Source: Cryphonectria parasitica EP155 (taxonomy: Eukaryota > Ascomycota > Sordariomycetes > Diaporthales > Cryphonectriaceae). Taken from it: a stretch of 64,000 bases of DNA. Location: contig NW_024468917.1 in NCBI RefSeq assembly GCF_011745365.1, positions 2,537,501 to 2,601,500 on the forward strand. Reading direction: 5' to 3'. The position numbers were made by a program, and so were the translations under genes. Under the pieces are notes generated by a model, which had not been told where the DNA came from, searched no databases, and saw only the letters and a list, made by a program, of their open reading frames with translations. Positions 24,982-36,876 of this stretch are shown here, piece by piece (position 1 is the first letter of the stretch; each line of letters begins with the position of its first letter).

Positions 24982-27900
24982 ATGAGGTGGTGGTTGTGGT
25001 GTGTAAGTGGTATTCATCGGTGGCGCCGTCGTAGTGGGTTGGTGCGGCGGTGTTCTCTAGCCCGGGGGGAGGCGGAGCACCCCAGCCAGAATAAAACAAT
25101 TGGCACTGCCGCGCCTGACCTAGGGGTTTTTTTTTTTCTTTTCTTCATGGTTAATATTAATTACTCTTATTTTGGTTGGTTCATTCTTTTTTTTTGTTTT
25201 TCATTCTTTTTCTTGGCAAGTCACTCACTGGGGCTAGTTGCAGTTCTCCCATGATGTTCCATGGAAATAGTTGAATACTGGGATGACGGAACTGGATGGA
25301 TTGGATGGATGGTATGGCATCACTGATCAGGCGACCCAAGACAACACGGCAGCCTGGTGTGTGCTCGATGACCCGGGACGATCGAAAAAGATCGACTTGC
25401 CCCAGCTAGCTGCCTAGTCAGACCCATGGGTCGGTTAGGGATGAGAGAGAGAGGAGGGGGAGGGGAGTATAGCTGTATCCCCTCCTCTTTTCCTCTCCTC
25501 TTCCCCCCCCCTTCCAAGCCTCTTTTGTCTCCCTCGCTCGGCTTGCCGCTGATAAGAAGAGATGGGGCAGGACAGGAGGGACAGGGTATATGGACAAAAG
25601 GGAAGGTCGTTAAAATTTTTACGAGACAAGTAGAGGGACCGGTGAAAAAGCCCTGGTCGGAGCAAAGAGAAAGAAAGAGAAAGAGAGAGATAAAAAAAAA
25701 AAAAACCCAAAACCACCATGTCCCAGCCACCCAACAATTGTTCATTTGAACAAAAAAGAATCACGAGGGTGCATATGGCCTCGGGCTGTGTATGTGTGTG
25801 TGTGTTGTATGTGTATGTGCACGTGCAGAGGCAAAGACATCTAACACCTGCAGCAATGAGGATGATCAAGCATGTTCCTACTACCACAGTTTATACACAT
25901 GTACATCATATGGGGGTAAAATTATCATTCATGTCACCAAATGCTCCTTGCTCTATAATCTTTTTTACTTTTTACTTGACAACGGTGGAGACAGATTAAA
26001 GGACCAACAATATCACGCCGATCCGGGGAACACAAGGTTGGACCCCGGATTTGTCATGTTGGTTGTTCCCGCCACCCCTTTCCTCTCTTATCCTTTTCTT
26101 TTTCTTTCTCTTTTTGGTGTCACACGTAACGGTGTGCTGCTGCTGCATGAGGCACAGCATTATCATCTGCTTACCCGTCTGTCGTGAGCACGGGAAAGGG
26201 AAGCCTAGCTGAGGGTCATGAGGAGGGAGGGGGTGGGAGGGGGGAGAATAAACGTTCCGGCTGTGCTAGGACCAGATTGGCGGCTGGAGGCGGTTCTCTC
26301 TTTGTGTCCTCTCTCTCTCTCTCTCTCTTCTTCTTCTTCTTCTTCCTCTTTATCCCCTTGTCTTCGATAGAACATGAGTTTCTCAGATAGACACAGTCCA
26401 GGTCGTAAATATTACCATAGCATACATACCGTCGCACAATTCTGTGCTCTGTACGTCTTTGTTGCGTGCGAGACACCCTGGAAGATCCGCACTGCCGTCC
26501 CCTTCCCATGTTGCCATTATAGTTGATTATACTTGGCCGCAAAGAGATGATGAAATGACATGCAGATGGGGAGAAATAAAAGACAAACACACGCGCACAC
26601 ACACACACACACACAAGACACAAAACTTTCAACAGCCTAGGCATCATGCAATGCAGGACGGACAGTCCGGTTCTTGTCTTGTCCCGCCTTGTGACTTGTT
26701 ACTTTATCTAGTATAATCTCGGAGGGACGCCCTGCGACAGGTAAGATCAGACCTGTCGCCTCGTGCCGCAGCGCGTGGTGTTTGACGCAGATGCAGGGCG
26801 CAGGATGGACGCAGGCACGCACAAGGTGTCTGGGCAGTGAGCAAGCAAGACGATTAGGAGGAAGGAAAAACCAACTGCCGCTGCCGTCACCGAAACAAGA
26901 ACGTGGGGGAGTGTGTGTGATTTTTGACAGGGCAGGATGATGGTCCTGTTTCTGCTACTGCTACTGCGCGAAGCGAACCATTGCTCAGCATCATAGGGCT
27001 CGACCAATACCACCATCCCTCTAAAAATTTCTGTGTCGTGAGAGATGATATGTAGATGGGAGAAGGCAAAAAATAAAATAAAAAAAATAAAAAAAATAAA
27101 TAAAAAAAGGGGGGGGGGTGTTAAGGGGTTGAGTTCTTCTTTGGGTGGGAGGAGAGGGGTTTACACTTTCTACCTGCGTACTTATCGAGCCAGGTTTGTC
27201 TGCTATTGCTTCGGTCCAGATCCAACAAGTTTGGGGGGGACAAAAGAGACGAACATACCTTGCTCGAGACAACATCGTGCATACGTCCAAACTCAATCGT
27301 GTGACCTCGGATCCGAAGCAAGCGTTGGATTCGGACGAGATGGATGGATGGGGTGAGGTTAACCGCAGGTGTCATGGGTGCTCTCTCGAAACATACTACT
27401 GCCGTCAGTGCACCTCGTACAGGACCAAGACGGAGCTGTCGTGGCTTATTCTGTTGTAGTGGTCGGTATAGAATGTCACGTCAAGTATGTGCGATCATGT
27501 CCGTTTCCTGCAACTTACTTGAAAGTCCTTACTTACTGCAGAAATAGGGAGCGAGAGTGTGTGTGGTGTCGTCGTCGTCGGCCGAGTGCGCCGAGACGGA
27601 CATGGTCTTGTTTCTTCTGTGAGTGAAACTGACGTTCTCCTTCGGACTACCTTGCCGAGCACCCGCTCTTTTGAACGAGAGGGTGCAGATCATGGGGTCA
27701 TAAGATGAGAGTGTGAGAGTGGGTGGTGGTGAGGGTCTCTTTTCACCCCTGAGATGTTTCAGGGTTTTGGGAGAGAAGGGTGGGCTGATTGATTGATTGC
27801 TGTTTGGGATAGATGCAATGTGCAGTCACTGCCTATCAGTATGTTCGGTCAAGTAAGATGGTGGTGCCACGATGACTTCTATTCCCGTGTCGTGCATTGT

Positions 27901-28304
27901 TGGTAAGGGGGTTGTGGAAGGTTCAAAAGGTTGGTGTAAGGGGAAAGGAGAGTGAAATCCCATGTTGACAAGTCAACGGGAGGCAAAGAAAGGGGTGCTG
28001 GTGACGGAGAAGGTGCTCACATGACCGCGCGAATCATGGCGCGCCGCTAAGAAACGCGCCCGTCCGCGACAAGGCCAAGATCGTGACGCCACAAGTCAGC
28101 AGTGGTGACAAAGGGAAAAAATAGATGGCCCATCCTAGCGCGCGTGTGGCTCTCCTTACCTCCACAACTTGACATCCCTCTTTTTCTTCGTCTTCCTTTT
28201 CTTGACACGTAGGCATGACAACCACACGAGAAAGAAAGCAGCCATGACATGACTACAGCAGGCAGCCAACCACACCACTCCTCCATTCTCTCAATTACTT
28301 TACG

Positions 28305-28706
28305 ATGCCTCCACCCTCAAGGGCCCCCCTCCCCAAGGCCGCCCAGCCCAAACATGGCCGCAACTTCGACCCCTGGAACGCAGTCTCGCTCGGCCACCAG
28401 CGCGCCGAGACAAAAGGCCCCCAGGGCTGGCGCGAGAACCGTACTTGGAAGCTGCACAGCCAGCTGGCCGCGGGCAACACGGGCGGCACGCGGCTCTCGG
28501 ATGCCGTCGGCCATGGCTCCGAGGACTTTGATGAGGAGAGGAACATGCTTGTCCCCAAGGAGGTGAAGACGCGGGCGGCGAAGAGTGTCATGGATATGCT
28601 ACAGAGGCCGGGGACTATGAAGCCGAGGAATGACAGGAGCATGTCACCTGGTGGGAAGAGACATGAGGAAGAGCAGCAGTTGATGACCACACGGAAGAAG
28701 GAGGAG

Positions 28707-28744
<38 letters not shown>

Positions 28745-29373
28745 CGATGACGCCAATGGTGTTGGTGGTGATGATGGCAGTCGTGACCATGAGTCAGCCA
28801 CGGCCCAAGACCGAGACAACACCACCACCAGCAGCAGCAGCAGCAGCAGCAAGATATTTAGTGGGCTGGTCATCTACGTCAACGGTTCCACACACCCGCT
28901 CATCAGCGACCACAAGCTGAAGCACATCCTCGTCGAGCACGGCGCCCGCATGTCCATCCACCTCGGGAGGCGGCAGGTCACACACGTCATCCTGGGGAGG
29001 CCATCGGGACCGAACAGCGTCGGTGTTGGCGCTGGAGGAGGACTCGCGGGCGGGAAACTCGAGAAGGAGGTCCGTCGGGTGGGTGGCCGTGGTATTAAGT
29101 TCGTCGGCGTCGAGTGGTTAGTTTTGGTTCCCTCCTCCTCCTCCACAAGAAACTCCTCTCTCCATGTTGCATTGCTATCTTGGTGGTGCTCTGAACGACC
29201 GTCTCTGGGATGTTTTTACGCAGATCGCTGACTGAATGGATTTATACCACAGGGTTCTCGAGAGTCTCAAGGCGGGCCGTCGCCTGCCTGAAGCAAGATT
29301 CGCTACTCTCAAGGTCGCCTCCAAAGGGCAGGCGAGTGTTCTTGGCGCGTTCGCAAAGAAGCCAGCCTCGTGA
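28305..29373 (+). CDS. BRCT-domain protein with acidic linker (REV1-like BRCT)
   Basis: Probable nuclear DNA-damage or replication protein. Exons 28305-29116 and 29253-29373 (intron 136 nt, GTTAGT...CACAG) join in frame to 310 residues. The single BRCT domain spans about residues 185-290. It begins IFSGLVIYVNGSTHPLISD, continues VTHVILGRPS and ends FVGVEW plus VLESLKAGRRLP; the intron splits the conserved BRCT Trp codon, which supports the join. The N-terminal region has FDPWNAVSLGHQRAE, a Lys/Arg-rich part, then a run of about 12 Asp encoded by GAC repeats and a poly-Ser stretch. Arrangement of the BRCT recalls REV1, but no polymerase domain follows, so this is a small BRCT protein and not REV1 itself. 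The exact partner is unknown. Confidence 0.85.
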
Positions 29374-30652
29374 AAACATACACAAGACCATAAACCAGCC
29401 TTCAGAAGCGCCTCCCCTCTCCCCTTCCCGATTCCTCTCCCTCCTCTCTTCCGGTCCATCGTCACCCGCAAGTCGTTGGCTGCCTGAGGTGTTCTGTTAC
29501 TTGTCACTGAGCATGCATTGTTTGCTGCAGAGTATGGGCTTCCTCTTCAGTGCATTTACTGCCTCGCGTGGCCTTGTGCGTCACGACCTGTCATCTACTA
29601 AGCTTGTGTACAGGTCTTGGGCTTTGTTTGGGAGGAGAGCACAGCATGAACACGCGTGTCGGGAAAGGGGTAGATGCATAGCTTCTGCATAGAAGAACGC
29701 GGTGTTGAATATCTCAGAAGAAGGAGAAGAAGACTAGAACTTTTTTTTCTTTTCTTTCTTTTCAGATGGCGTCTCGGAAGATACGGGAGCACACGGAAGG
29801 TTTCTTTGGGCATGGGGAATTTTAAACAGCTCCTAGAGTAGGTACTGCAAAGTCCGGCATTTTGATTTGACTGATAGACACAGTGCTGGTCGTGGGGGGT
29901 CTTAGCTTCTTTGCAAAGGACATGGACACCAGAACACCACCACTACGAAGCAACTCTTGTCATTCTGAACCCTGGGCTTATACGCCAAGAAGATGGCTTA
30001 CTACCATCATGACTTGTGCTGTCGGCATGCATTATCCATGTCTGTGATAACAGTATTCATTCACCATTACCGCCCCCTCCCCCCTTCAATGTCCAATTTA
30101 TAACCATCACACGCAATGCAAACCATCATCCAATAGCCTAGGCCATACAGATAGATTAACGGGTCCCACCCAACTCAACTTGCCCAACCCATTGTCGGAC
30201 ATGCCTTGTGTAAGAGACCCCCTCCCCCCCCCCCTTCAGCTGCAGAGAAATACTGTGTACGGTGCCGTACAGCTTGTGTGCCAGCCCTTTCGTCTTCCCC
30301 CATCCCCCCTTGTCGTGTCCGCCCTTTGCAACCATGGAAGATCCTCCTTGCATACGCACGCAACCCAAGGCGAGACCTTGTCGATCTGTACACGGAGAAG
30401 ATCCTGTGGCTTTTTTTATGTACTACTCACCCCAGCCATCTTGGGGGAGAAAATTCTGTCCAGGTTGCTCTTCTCCTCCTTGATGCTCGAGCGCCGCCTA
30501 CCTCGTAGACATCCCCGTAGCGCCCGCTCATCGATGCTCGGTAACCCTTCTCCTCTCGTTGAGTGCGTAACGGCTACTTAAGCCTGGGGCCGGGAGGGAG
30601 GGCTGCACATGTTGACTTCACTGTCCTCTGTTCCACCGAGTGGGCACGAGGA

Positions 30653-30709
<57 letters not shown>

Positions 30710-32081
30710 GACGGACAGACGGAGAAGAGATGGGGCGCAACGGTGCCGCAAAACGTATCTCCTCTGTTTCGAGTACAGACCTCTCTTCTCTACGAATTCA
30801 TTCCCCCCAGAAAATCCTTCCTGCCGCCCAATCCAACCTCGGATCCCTGCTCACCCTCCCCCCCCCCCTTTTCTCCTGGCGGCGCGTTCCATCCTACGTC
30901 TTTCCGTCGCACATAAACTCCAGCTAGGACCCGACGGTGTACAACGTGGCGAAAGAAAGAGGCTTGCGCGGGGGAGAGGCGGGCGGCCGTCCGTTCCGTC
31001 CAAAGGTCACTTGTCTTCTGTACCACTTGCGCCCCCCATGGAGACCTCTAGCCTTTTAAGATATTGGTGGTGGTGCTGGACTCTTGGGGCAGCTGGCCTC
31101 GTACTGTGTGTTTCGATCGAGTATATACGAGTTACTTACTTTATCCTGGGGATTGTTTGCGTGAACAGAAGAGTAACTGTTGCCGCAGTTTCCTGTGATC
31201 CTCACTGCGGGGGGGGGCTCAGTCAGTATGCACCACACAGGCTGGGCCAAAGGCGCTGCATCATTTGTGTGTGTGTGTACCCACAGCCTGCAATGGGGTG
31301 GGTTAGCCTGGTGGCGGCTTGTGTCACGGAACTATTGATGGGCTGTTCTGGGCCAGACTGGGCCCAACGCACCCTCCCTCCCTTCATCTCACCAGCCCTT
31401 TTGTCCGCCTGATTGCATCCGGCCGGTGGTGTTAGTGATGGCCAAGAACACAGGACATAGGGTTGCAGTCGTCTTTTCAGCCCTGTCCGTCCCCACGATA
31501 TTATGTTTGCTTACGCAAGTGACACTGCTGCTACCCTATCCCATGGGCTTCGATGATCATGACTACTGTCCTGCGCGGCAAGCCACAAGTGGTTCCTCGT
31601 ATGTATGTGTCGTGGCAAGCGCTTGCTTCGTGGGGGCTTTGTAGCCTGCGAGACTGTGCAAGGTTCAAAGTGTACTCTGGATAAGATGAAGTGGCGCGAA
31701 TCTCAGGAGCGTTTTTCGCTAGGATGCGAGCGAATTCCTCACGATTTAGACCTGAGCATATTCTTCAACTTAAACCGATGTTTGTTCGCAAGGCTTATCC
31801 ATAGTGCACGATGTCGACGTCGAGGCGAACAACAGCTTACTTGGCTGGAATTCTATCAACTCTCATTTGCTTCGAATAAGCAGAATATTTCTCGCTGTGC
31901 TGTAATTCAATCGCGGTGTTCGACTGTAAAATGACACAAGTCTGGAAGCACAAAGTGCTGACCATAATCATGAATTCGGTCTCTCACGAGGGTACCATAT
32001 CTGGAAAGCCTGAGCAACCCTCAAATCATAGCTGAAAGCTGCCATACCTGCGTCCCATTGTAATCATGTCCCAGAGGGGTT
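29374..32081. other. Convergent intergenic region, no gene seen
   Basis: Lies between the 3' ends of the BRCT gene and the hydrolase gene. It contains a long GA microsatellite (30657-30706) and C or G homopolymers. The longest frame (267 codons from 30609) is driven by the GA repeat (Arg-Glu dipeptides) and has no domain, so I do not call it a gene. Confidence 0.6.
30657..30706. repeat. (GA)n dinucleotide microsatellite, about 25 units
   Basis: A pure GA run on the + strand in the convergent intergenic region. Confidence 0.95.
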
Positions 32082-33322
32082 TTAGTGATCTTTCAACCAC
32101 TTTAACATCTGCTCAAACGCGGTCCTCTGCGCTTCCTTGATGGTGCCGTCCTCATAGTCACCAACAACTGCGAAGCCTAGATGTAAAAGTTAAGTGATGT
32201 TCACATTCGGATGTTGCATAGGGGTAGCAATTGGGGTGTAGCTCACCATGGGGCACTCCCGGGTAGACCTGGACCTCGTGCTCAACGCTCGTCTTCGCTA
32301 AATAGTTCTCGCCGTACGTCCGTACATCGTCTGGGAACATAGGATCATTCTCCACGCAGACCAGGCTCACTGGGACCTTGAGCCCATCGAAGTCCTCCCT
32401 TGCCACGAGAGTCGCGTGGGCCAACGCGCCCGCCTTGATGAAGGGGCCGTTATTCGCAGAAGCACCCGCCTCCTCATCTGCAGGCTGGGGCGCTCCACCC
32501 AGGAATCCACCGCTGACGACCGGCTTCCGCTCCGCAGCCAAGAGTAGGATGTATCTTGCACCAAAGCAGTACCCCACAGCATAAATCCCACCCCCGTTTG
32601 AGACGGCATCCGCGAACTCATCCTTGGCCCCATCGATGACCTTGTGCAGGATGGGGAGCACCTTCTCCTCGGTGTGCCTTGCCAGCCACATATCGATCAG
32701 AAAGCTCTTGGCAGTCTCGGCCGCCTTGATTTTGAAAGTGTCGAGGAAAGAGCTGGTGCCCTCGGCTGCCTGTTCTGCATCGACCGTTGTGGAGTTGGGC
32801 GCTACATCACCCTGGAAAAGGTCAGGCATCACCACTAAGTAGCCCTCGCTGGCGAACCTGTCGGCCTGTATTTGATTGTTGGCGGATTTCAGGCCCGTCC
32901 CGCCAGTCAGAAGCAGCAGCAGTCGTGCCGGTACGTGGGGGTATTCGCTGGGTTTGGAGACGTAGACCTTGAACGAGAAGAAGACTTGTCAATGGGTATG
33001 TTGATCCTGGAAAGTGGGTTCCTAGGGACAGTGACTCACGTCGATGTCGTTGAGCTTCCTAATCTCTCCAGTTGGGCCCTCGCCGCTCGCTGCGAGAACA
33101 AGTCTACAGTCAGCATGTAGATTGCGCACTGATGCTGCAGTTTCCCGAGAAAGACGACTCTGAGGAGAAAGGGGACGAACGAGTTGGTCTATCAGTCACA
33201 CAGTGCTCTCCCATCTTGGGCTGTGCTGGACCCTCCTCAGCAGCGCTTGAATCGGTAGGCTGTTGGACGTCCTCCTGAGCATCGCTCTCAGGCGCCTTGG
33301 TCGCAACATCAGCGTCGGCCAT
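32082..33322 (-). CDS. Dienelactone hydrolase family protein (alpha/beta hydrolase)
   Basis: Exons 33322-33181, 33089-33040, 32967-32247 and 32176-32082 join in frame to 335 residues. The joins restore the family segments GEHCVTDRPTPSGEGPTGEI, LNDIDVYVSKP, LLLLTGGTGLKSANNQ and the C-terminus VPHGFAVVGDY. The catalytic triad is visible: the nucleophile Cys in GYCFGARY (about residue 199), an acidic residue in the ENDPMFPDD segment, and His in YPGVPHG (about 303). Classical dienelactone hydrolases open dienelactone in chlorocatechol breakdown, but most fungal members are cytosolic hydrolases of unknown substrate. A Glu/Asp-rich N-terminal extension of about 36 residues precedes the fold. No signal peptide is evident. 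It shares a 521-bp divergent promoter with RPA1. Confidence 0.9.
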
Positions 33323-33673
33323 GGTCGGCTTCGAGAGAGTACGAAGAAAGGCTAATCTGGGTGTGAGTGAATGGATTAACGAGCCCTGGATACTGGCCGA
33401 TGCACGATGAAGAAGACGGCAGCTTGAGATGGGGACAGACAGACGAAGGAAACATGAGACAGTGGCTCGATGCTGGTTTGAGTACCTCCTGGCTACGCGG
33501 CACTCTAATTGCGGTGCACCCCTCCCCGCGTGTCACTGGCAGGCGAGAGGTACGTCACTGCCCCTCCCTCACAGGCCGGCTTAGTGCCCATCGGTGCTGT
33601 ATAGTGCCTTGTACCCTACCCCCTGTCGTGCTATCCTCGCCCCACGCGGCCACTAAATCGAACAATTAAGCCG

Positions 33674-33701
33674 ACGCGTTTGGGCATCTCCAAAGACGCG
33701 T
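33674..33701. promoter_or_regulatory. Two MluI cell-cycle boxes (ACGCGT) in the RPA1 promoter
   Basis: ACGCGT occurs at 33674-33679 and 33696-33701, 22 bases apart start to start and 143-170 bases before the RPA1 ATG. In yeasts this is the MBF (Mbp1/Swi6 or Res1/Cdc10) site that drives G1/S transcription of replication genes, RPA included. A CCAAT box follows at 33719-33723. The position next to a replication gene makes function likely. Confidence 0.7.
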
Positions 33702-33843
33702 CTCATCTCGGGTGCTGGGCCAATAAGCCTTTTTAAACAACCTCGCCCCTCCCGCATCGTGCTCCCCACCAAACATTCATTCTGCTGCCTTGTCGTACAC
33801 AACCACCTGATCATCAACAAATCCAAGGCTCAAGTCGACAAAG

Positions 33844-35884
33844 ATGGCTAACGCTGCAAGTCATATCACCAGAGGCGCCCTGAAGTAAGTTTTAACCTCC
33901 ATGCTGGGCCATCTTTTCCCGATTGTGTCTTATGCTCACGCTGAATGATATGCTGCAGATCCATCTTCAGCGACGCAGAGAAGGCGGGCAGAGAGCTTCC
34001 GGTCATCGTTCTGCAGTGTCTACAGCTCAAGCCTATGATACAGCAACAGGGTGGTGGTGGTGAACGTTATCGTCTAATTCTCAGCGATACCATCAACTTC
34101 TGCCAGTGCATGCTTGCTACCCAGACGAATCATGTCGTTCACGATGGCAAACTTGTCAAGGGCTCCATCGTGCGCGTCAAGTCCTACAACCCCACCAGGG
34201 TCAAGGACAAGGAGTGAGTATACAACCTTAAACCCCCCTGCCAGGCCGAAGACCTGCAACTGACTGAGCTTCGCGCAAACAGTGTTCTGATCATCCTCGA
34301 CCTTGAGGTCATCGAGTCCCTCGGCACGCCCGACAAGCTGGGCGACCCCGTCTCCTTCGGGTCCAAGGCCGGAGAACCGGCCGACAACACGATCGCTGGC
34401 ACTGGCTTCTACGGGACAAAACAGGAAGATACTAAACCCGCCCCGGCGCCCAGGAGGGAGATGCAGGCGACGAGAGGGGGCGGATCTCACAATAGTAACA
34501 ACGTCATCTACCCCATCGAGGCCCTGTCACCGTATGCACACAAGTGGACGATCAAGGCTCGTGTGAGCGCAAAGTCAGACATCAAGACATGGCACAAGAA
34601 CACGGGCGAAGGCAAGCTCTTCAGTGTGAACCTGCTAGATGAGAGTGGCGAGATCAAGGCCACTGCTTTCAACGACCAGGTGGATCAGTTCCACGACCTC
34701 CTGCAGGAGGGCCAGGTCTACTACATCTCCAACCCTTGCTCGATTCGGCTCGCCAAGAAGCAGTTTTCGAATCTTCCCAACGACTATGAGCTTACCTTTG
34801 AGCGCGACACCGTCATCGAGAAGGCTGAGGACCAGTCCAACGTCCCACAGGTCCGCTTCAACTTCTGTGGCATCCAGGCTTTGAACGACGTGGAGAAGGA
34901 TACCACGGTCGACGTGATCGGTGTGTTGAAGGAGGCGCAGGAAGTCAGCCAGATTACGTCCAAGACTACTCAAAAGCCATACGACAAGCGGGAACTCACT
35001 ATCGTCGATGACAGCGGCTACTCTGTGAGGGTGACGATCTGGGGCAAGACAGCCACTAACTTTGACGCCAGAACCGAGTCCGTCATCGCTTTCAAGGGTG
35101 TGCGCGTGTCCGACTTTGGTGGTCGGTCTCTGTCGCTTCTTTCCTCGGGGACCATGGCTGTCGACCCGGATATTCCAGAGTGCCACAAGCTGAAGGGATG
35201 GTATGATGCTTCCGGCCGGAACGACAACTTCGCCACGCACAACATGTCCTCTATGGGCAACGCGGCCGGGCGCAAGGACGAGGATAAGAACATCTTCCAA
35301 GTGAAGGACCAGAACCTGGGCATGGAGGACACTGCCTACTTCACACTCAAGGCTACTGTCGTGTATATCAAGCAGGAGAACTTTGCCTACGCTGCGTGCC
35401 TCACGCAGGGCTGCAACAAGAAGGTAGACAACTCGAGCGGCGAAGGCTGGCGGTGCGAGAAGTGCAACGTCACCCATGATCGACCCGAGTACCGCTATAT
35501 CATGTCGGTGAATGTGAACGACCACACTGGTCAGTTGTGGTTGAGCTGCTTCGATGACGTGGGCAGGGTCATCATGGGCAGGTCTGCAGACGAACTGATG
35601 GCGCTCAGAGATGAGGACGAGACGCAGTTCGCGGCCGAGTTTGAGGCAGCCAACTGCAAAAAGTTGAGCTTTAGATGTAGGGCTAAGATGGATACCTTCC
35701 AGGACACCCCTCGGTAAGTCTTTCCAGGAGACAAGAGAGAGTCTTGTTCGATTAAGCAATGAAATCACTTACTAACATGTTTCTGGGCAGCGTCCGATAC
35801 CAGGTCATGAGTGCAGGGCCGCTCGACTATGTTGCCGAGGCCAAGAAGCTGACCGAGATGATCAAGCAGTATGAAATGATCTGA
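33844..35884 (+). CDS. RFA1: Replication protein A large subunit (RPA1/RFA1)
   Basis: Large subunit of the heterotrimeric single-stranded DNA-binding complex used in replication, repair and recombination. Exons 33844-33884, 33959-34213, 34283-35713 and 35791-35884 join in frame to 606 residues, normal for the family. Order of domains: N-terminal OB fold (about 1-115, with SIFSDAEKAG and LILSDTINFCQCML), linker, DNA-binding domains A and B (starting near YPIEALSPYAHKWTIKARV, with GKLFSVNLLDESGEI), and C-terminal domain C with a zinc ribbon C-x4-C-x13-C-x2-C (CLTQGC then RCEKC, about residues 471-493). The short last exon ends EMI. Introns are 69-77 nt with standard ends. It is divergent from the hydrolase gene and carries MCB boxes upstream. 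Confidence 0.97.
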
Positions 35885-36876
35885 GGGCGGGAAGGGGTAT
35901 TCGCATCAACCGGCTCGTAACGAAGTACGAGACACGGCTTGCTTGTTTTGATTTTTACATTGTTATGAAGGGTCACTGAGATGCTGTTAGTCTGTTACTG
36001 ATATTCATCTGCGAGAAGGGAAAAAGGAGAGGCAAATTTGTAATTGGTTTGGTACTGCACATCATGTTGAGAGCTGAGATGTCCACGGTAGTAAAAGTGA
36101 GAACGAATGAACCCATGTTCCGTTTTTTGCCCACATTTGACGTCTCATGTCTTGGCCCCATGTGAAGACTACCGATTCCCTCGCGGTTGACAGTGAGGTC
36201 CCAGATGTGCTACAAAAAGACATCTCCCCCTCCCCCGCAAAGATTATCGTGAAACCATGTTGTACGTGAATTTGTAATTCAATTTCCTATGGTTCCAGTT
36301 ATCCCATTCTACCACAGCTGGGAAGGCCACATCTAATCTTTCCTCGCTTGTAGCCTCCACCTGAGCTTCTTAGAAAGCATGTGTATGCTTTCGGCCGGTC
36401 AGGCTCCCTACAGCCAATAGTCAATGCAGGAGGAGCACACCCTTTGGGAATGCTTCGCTCCTGGTTTAGTCCCCCTCTGAACGCCGAGCTGAGTTTGCAT
36501 CATTACAATAAAGCAATCCAACCACCTCTGCCCTCACCCCCCCCCCCCCCCCCAAGAAAACCCCCCCTACGTCGCTGAGGGAGCCCACACATTTTCCTTC
36601 CCTCGATTCGGTTTTTACCGCAAGCTGGGGTGATGTTTTTGCGAGAGAGAAAGACGTTGCCGAAACCTGAATGCGCGACAGGTAGTGTTCAAGTTGAATG
36701 TTGATACGTGCCACTTTCGGTCTCCGAGGCTTCACGTCTTCTATGGGGAGGCAGGCAGACCAGGTTTCGGCCTACGAGTCGTCAGACCGGTGTTCGTCAC
36801 TCATTTCCATCTCTGATGAGAATCTGCGTTTCACTCCCTTGAGCTCTGGGAGAGCGGCCGCCACTGGCCCGGTACT
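35885..36876. other. Convergent intergenic region, no gene seen
   Basis: 3' flanks of RPA1 and CSN3. It contains a C homopolymer near 36538-36554 and AT-rich 3'-UTR-like sequence. No frame with coding character was found. Confidence 0.65.

Larger units (their letters stand above)
7311..28304. other. Long gene desert with dense simple repeats; no supported gene
   Basis: About 21 kb in which no open frame gives a recognisable domain, a convincing start with continued coding bias, or exons that join across splice sites. Frames reach about 200 codons, but they overlap in several phases (for example near 13605-14530) or are built from microsatellites. The region has CA, TG, CATA, ATT and GA repeats, many homopolymers of 8-14 bases, and a recurring AGTACT palindrome. 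I found no transposase or reverse-transcriptase fragments, terminal repeats, tRNA genes or 5S genes. Non-coding RNA or small lineage-specific secreted proteins cannot be excluded by eye. The left part is upstream DNA of stuA and the right end is the promoter of the BRCT gene. Confidence 0.55.

Noticed and set aside
7311..28304. tRNA, 5S rRNA, transposon or CRISPR signals in the desert
   Set aside because: Read for B-box-like GGTTCGAATCC words, terminal repeats, transposase or polymerase motifs and spaced direct repeats; none was convincing by eye.
30609..31412. 267-codon plus-strand frame
   Set aside because: Starts in a GA microsatellite giving Arg-Glu repeats; the rest has no recognisable feature.
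34635..35768. 377-codon minus-strand frame
   Set aside because: Mirror frame of the RPA1 exon 3, caused by GC-biased codons.
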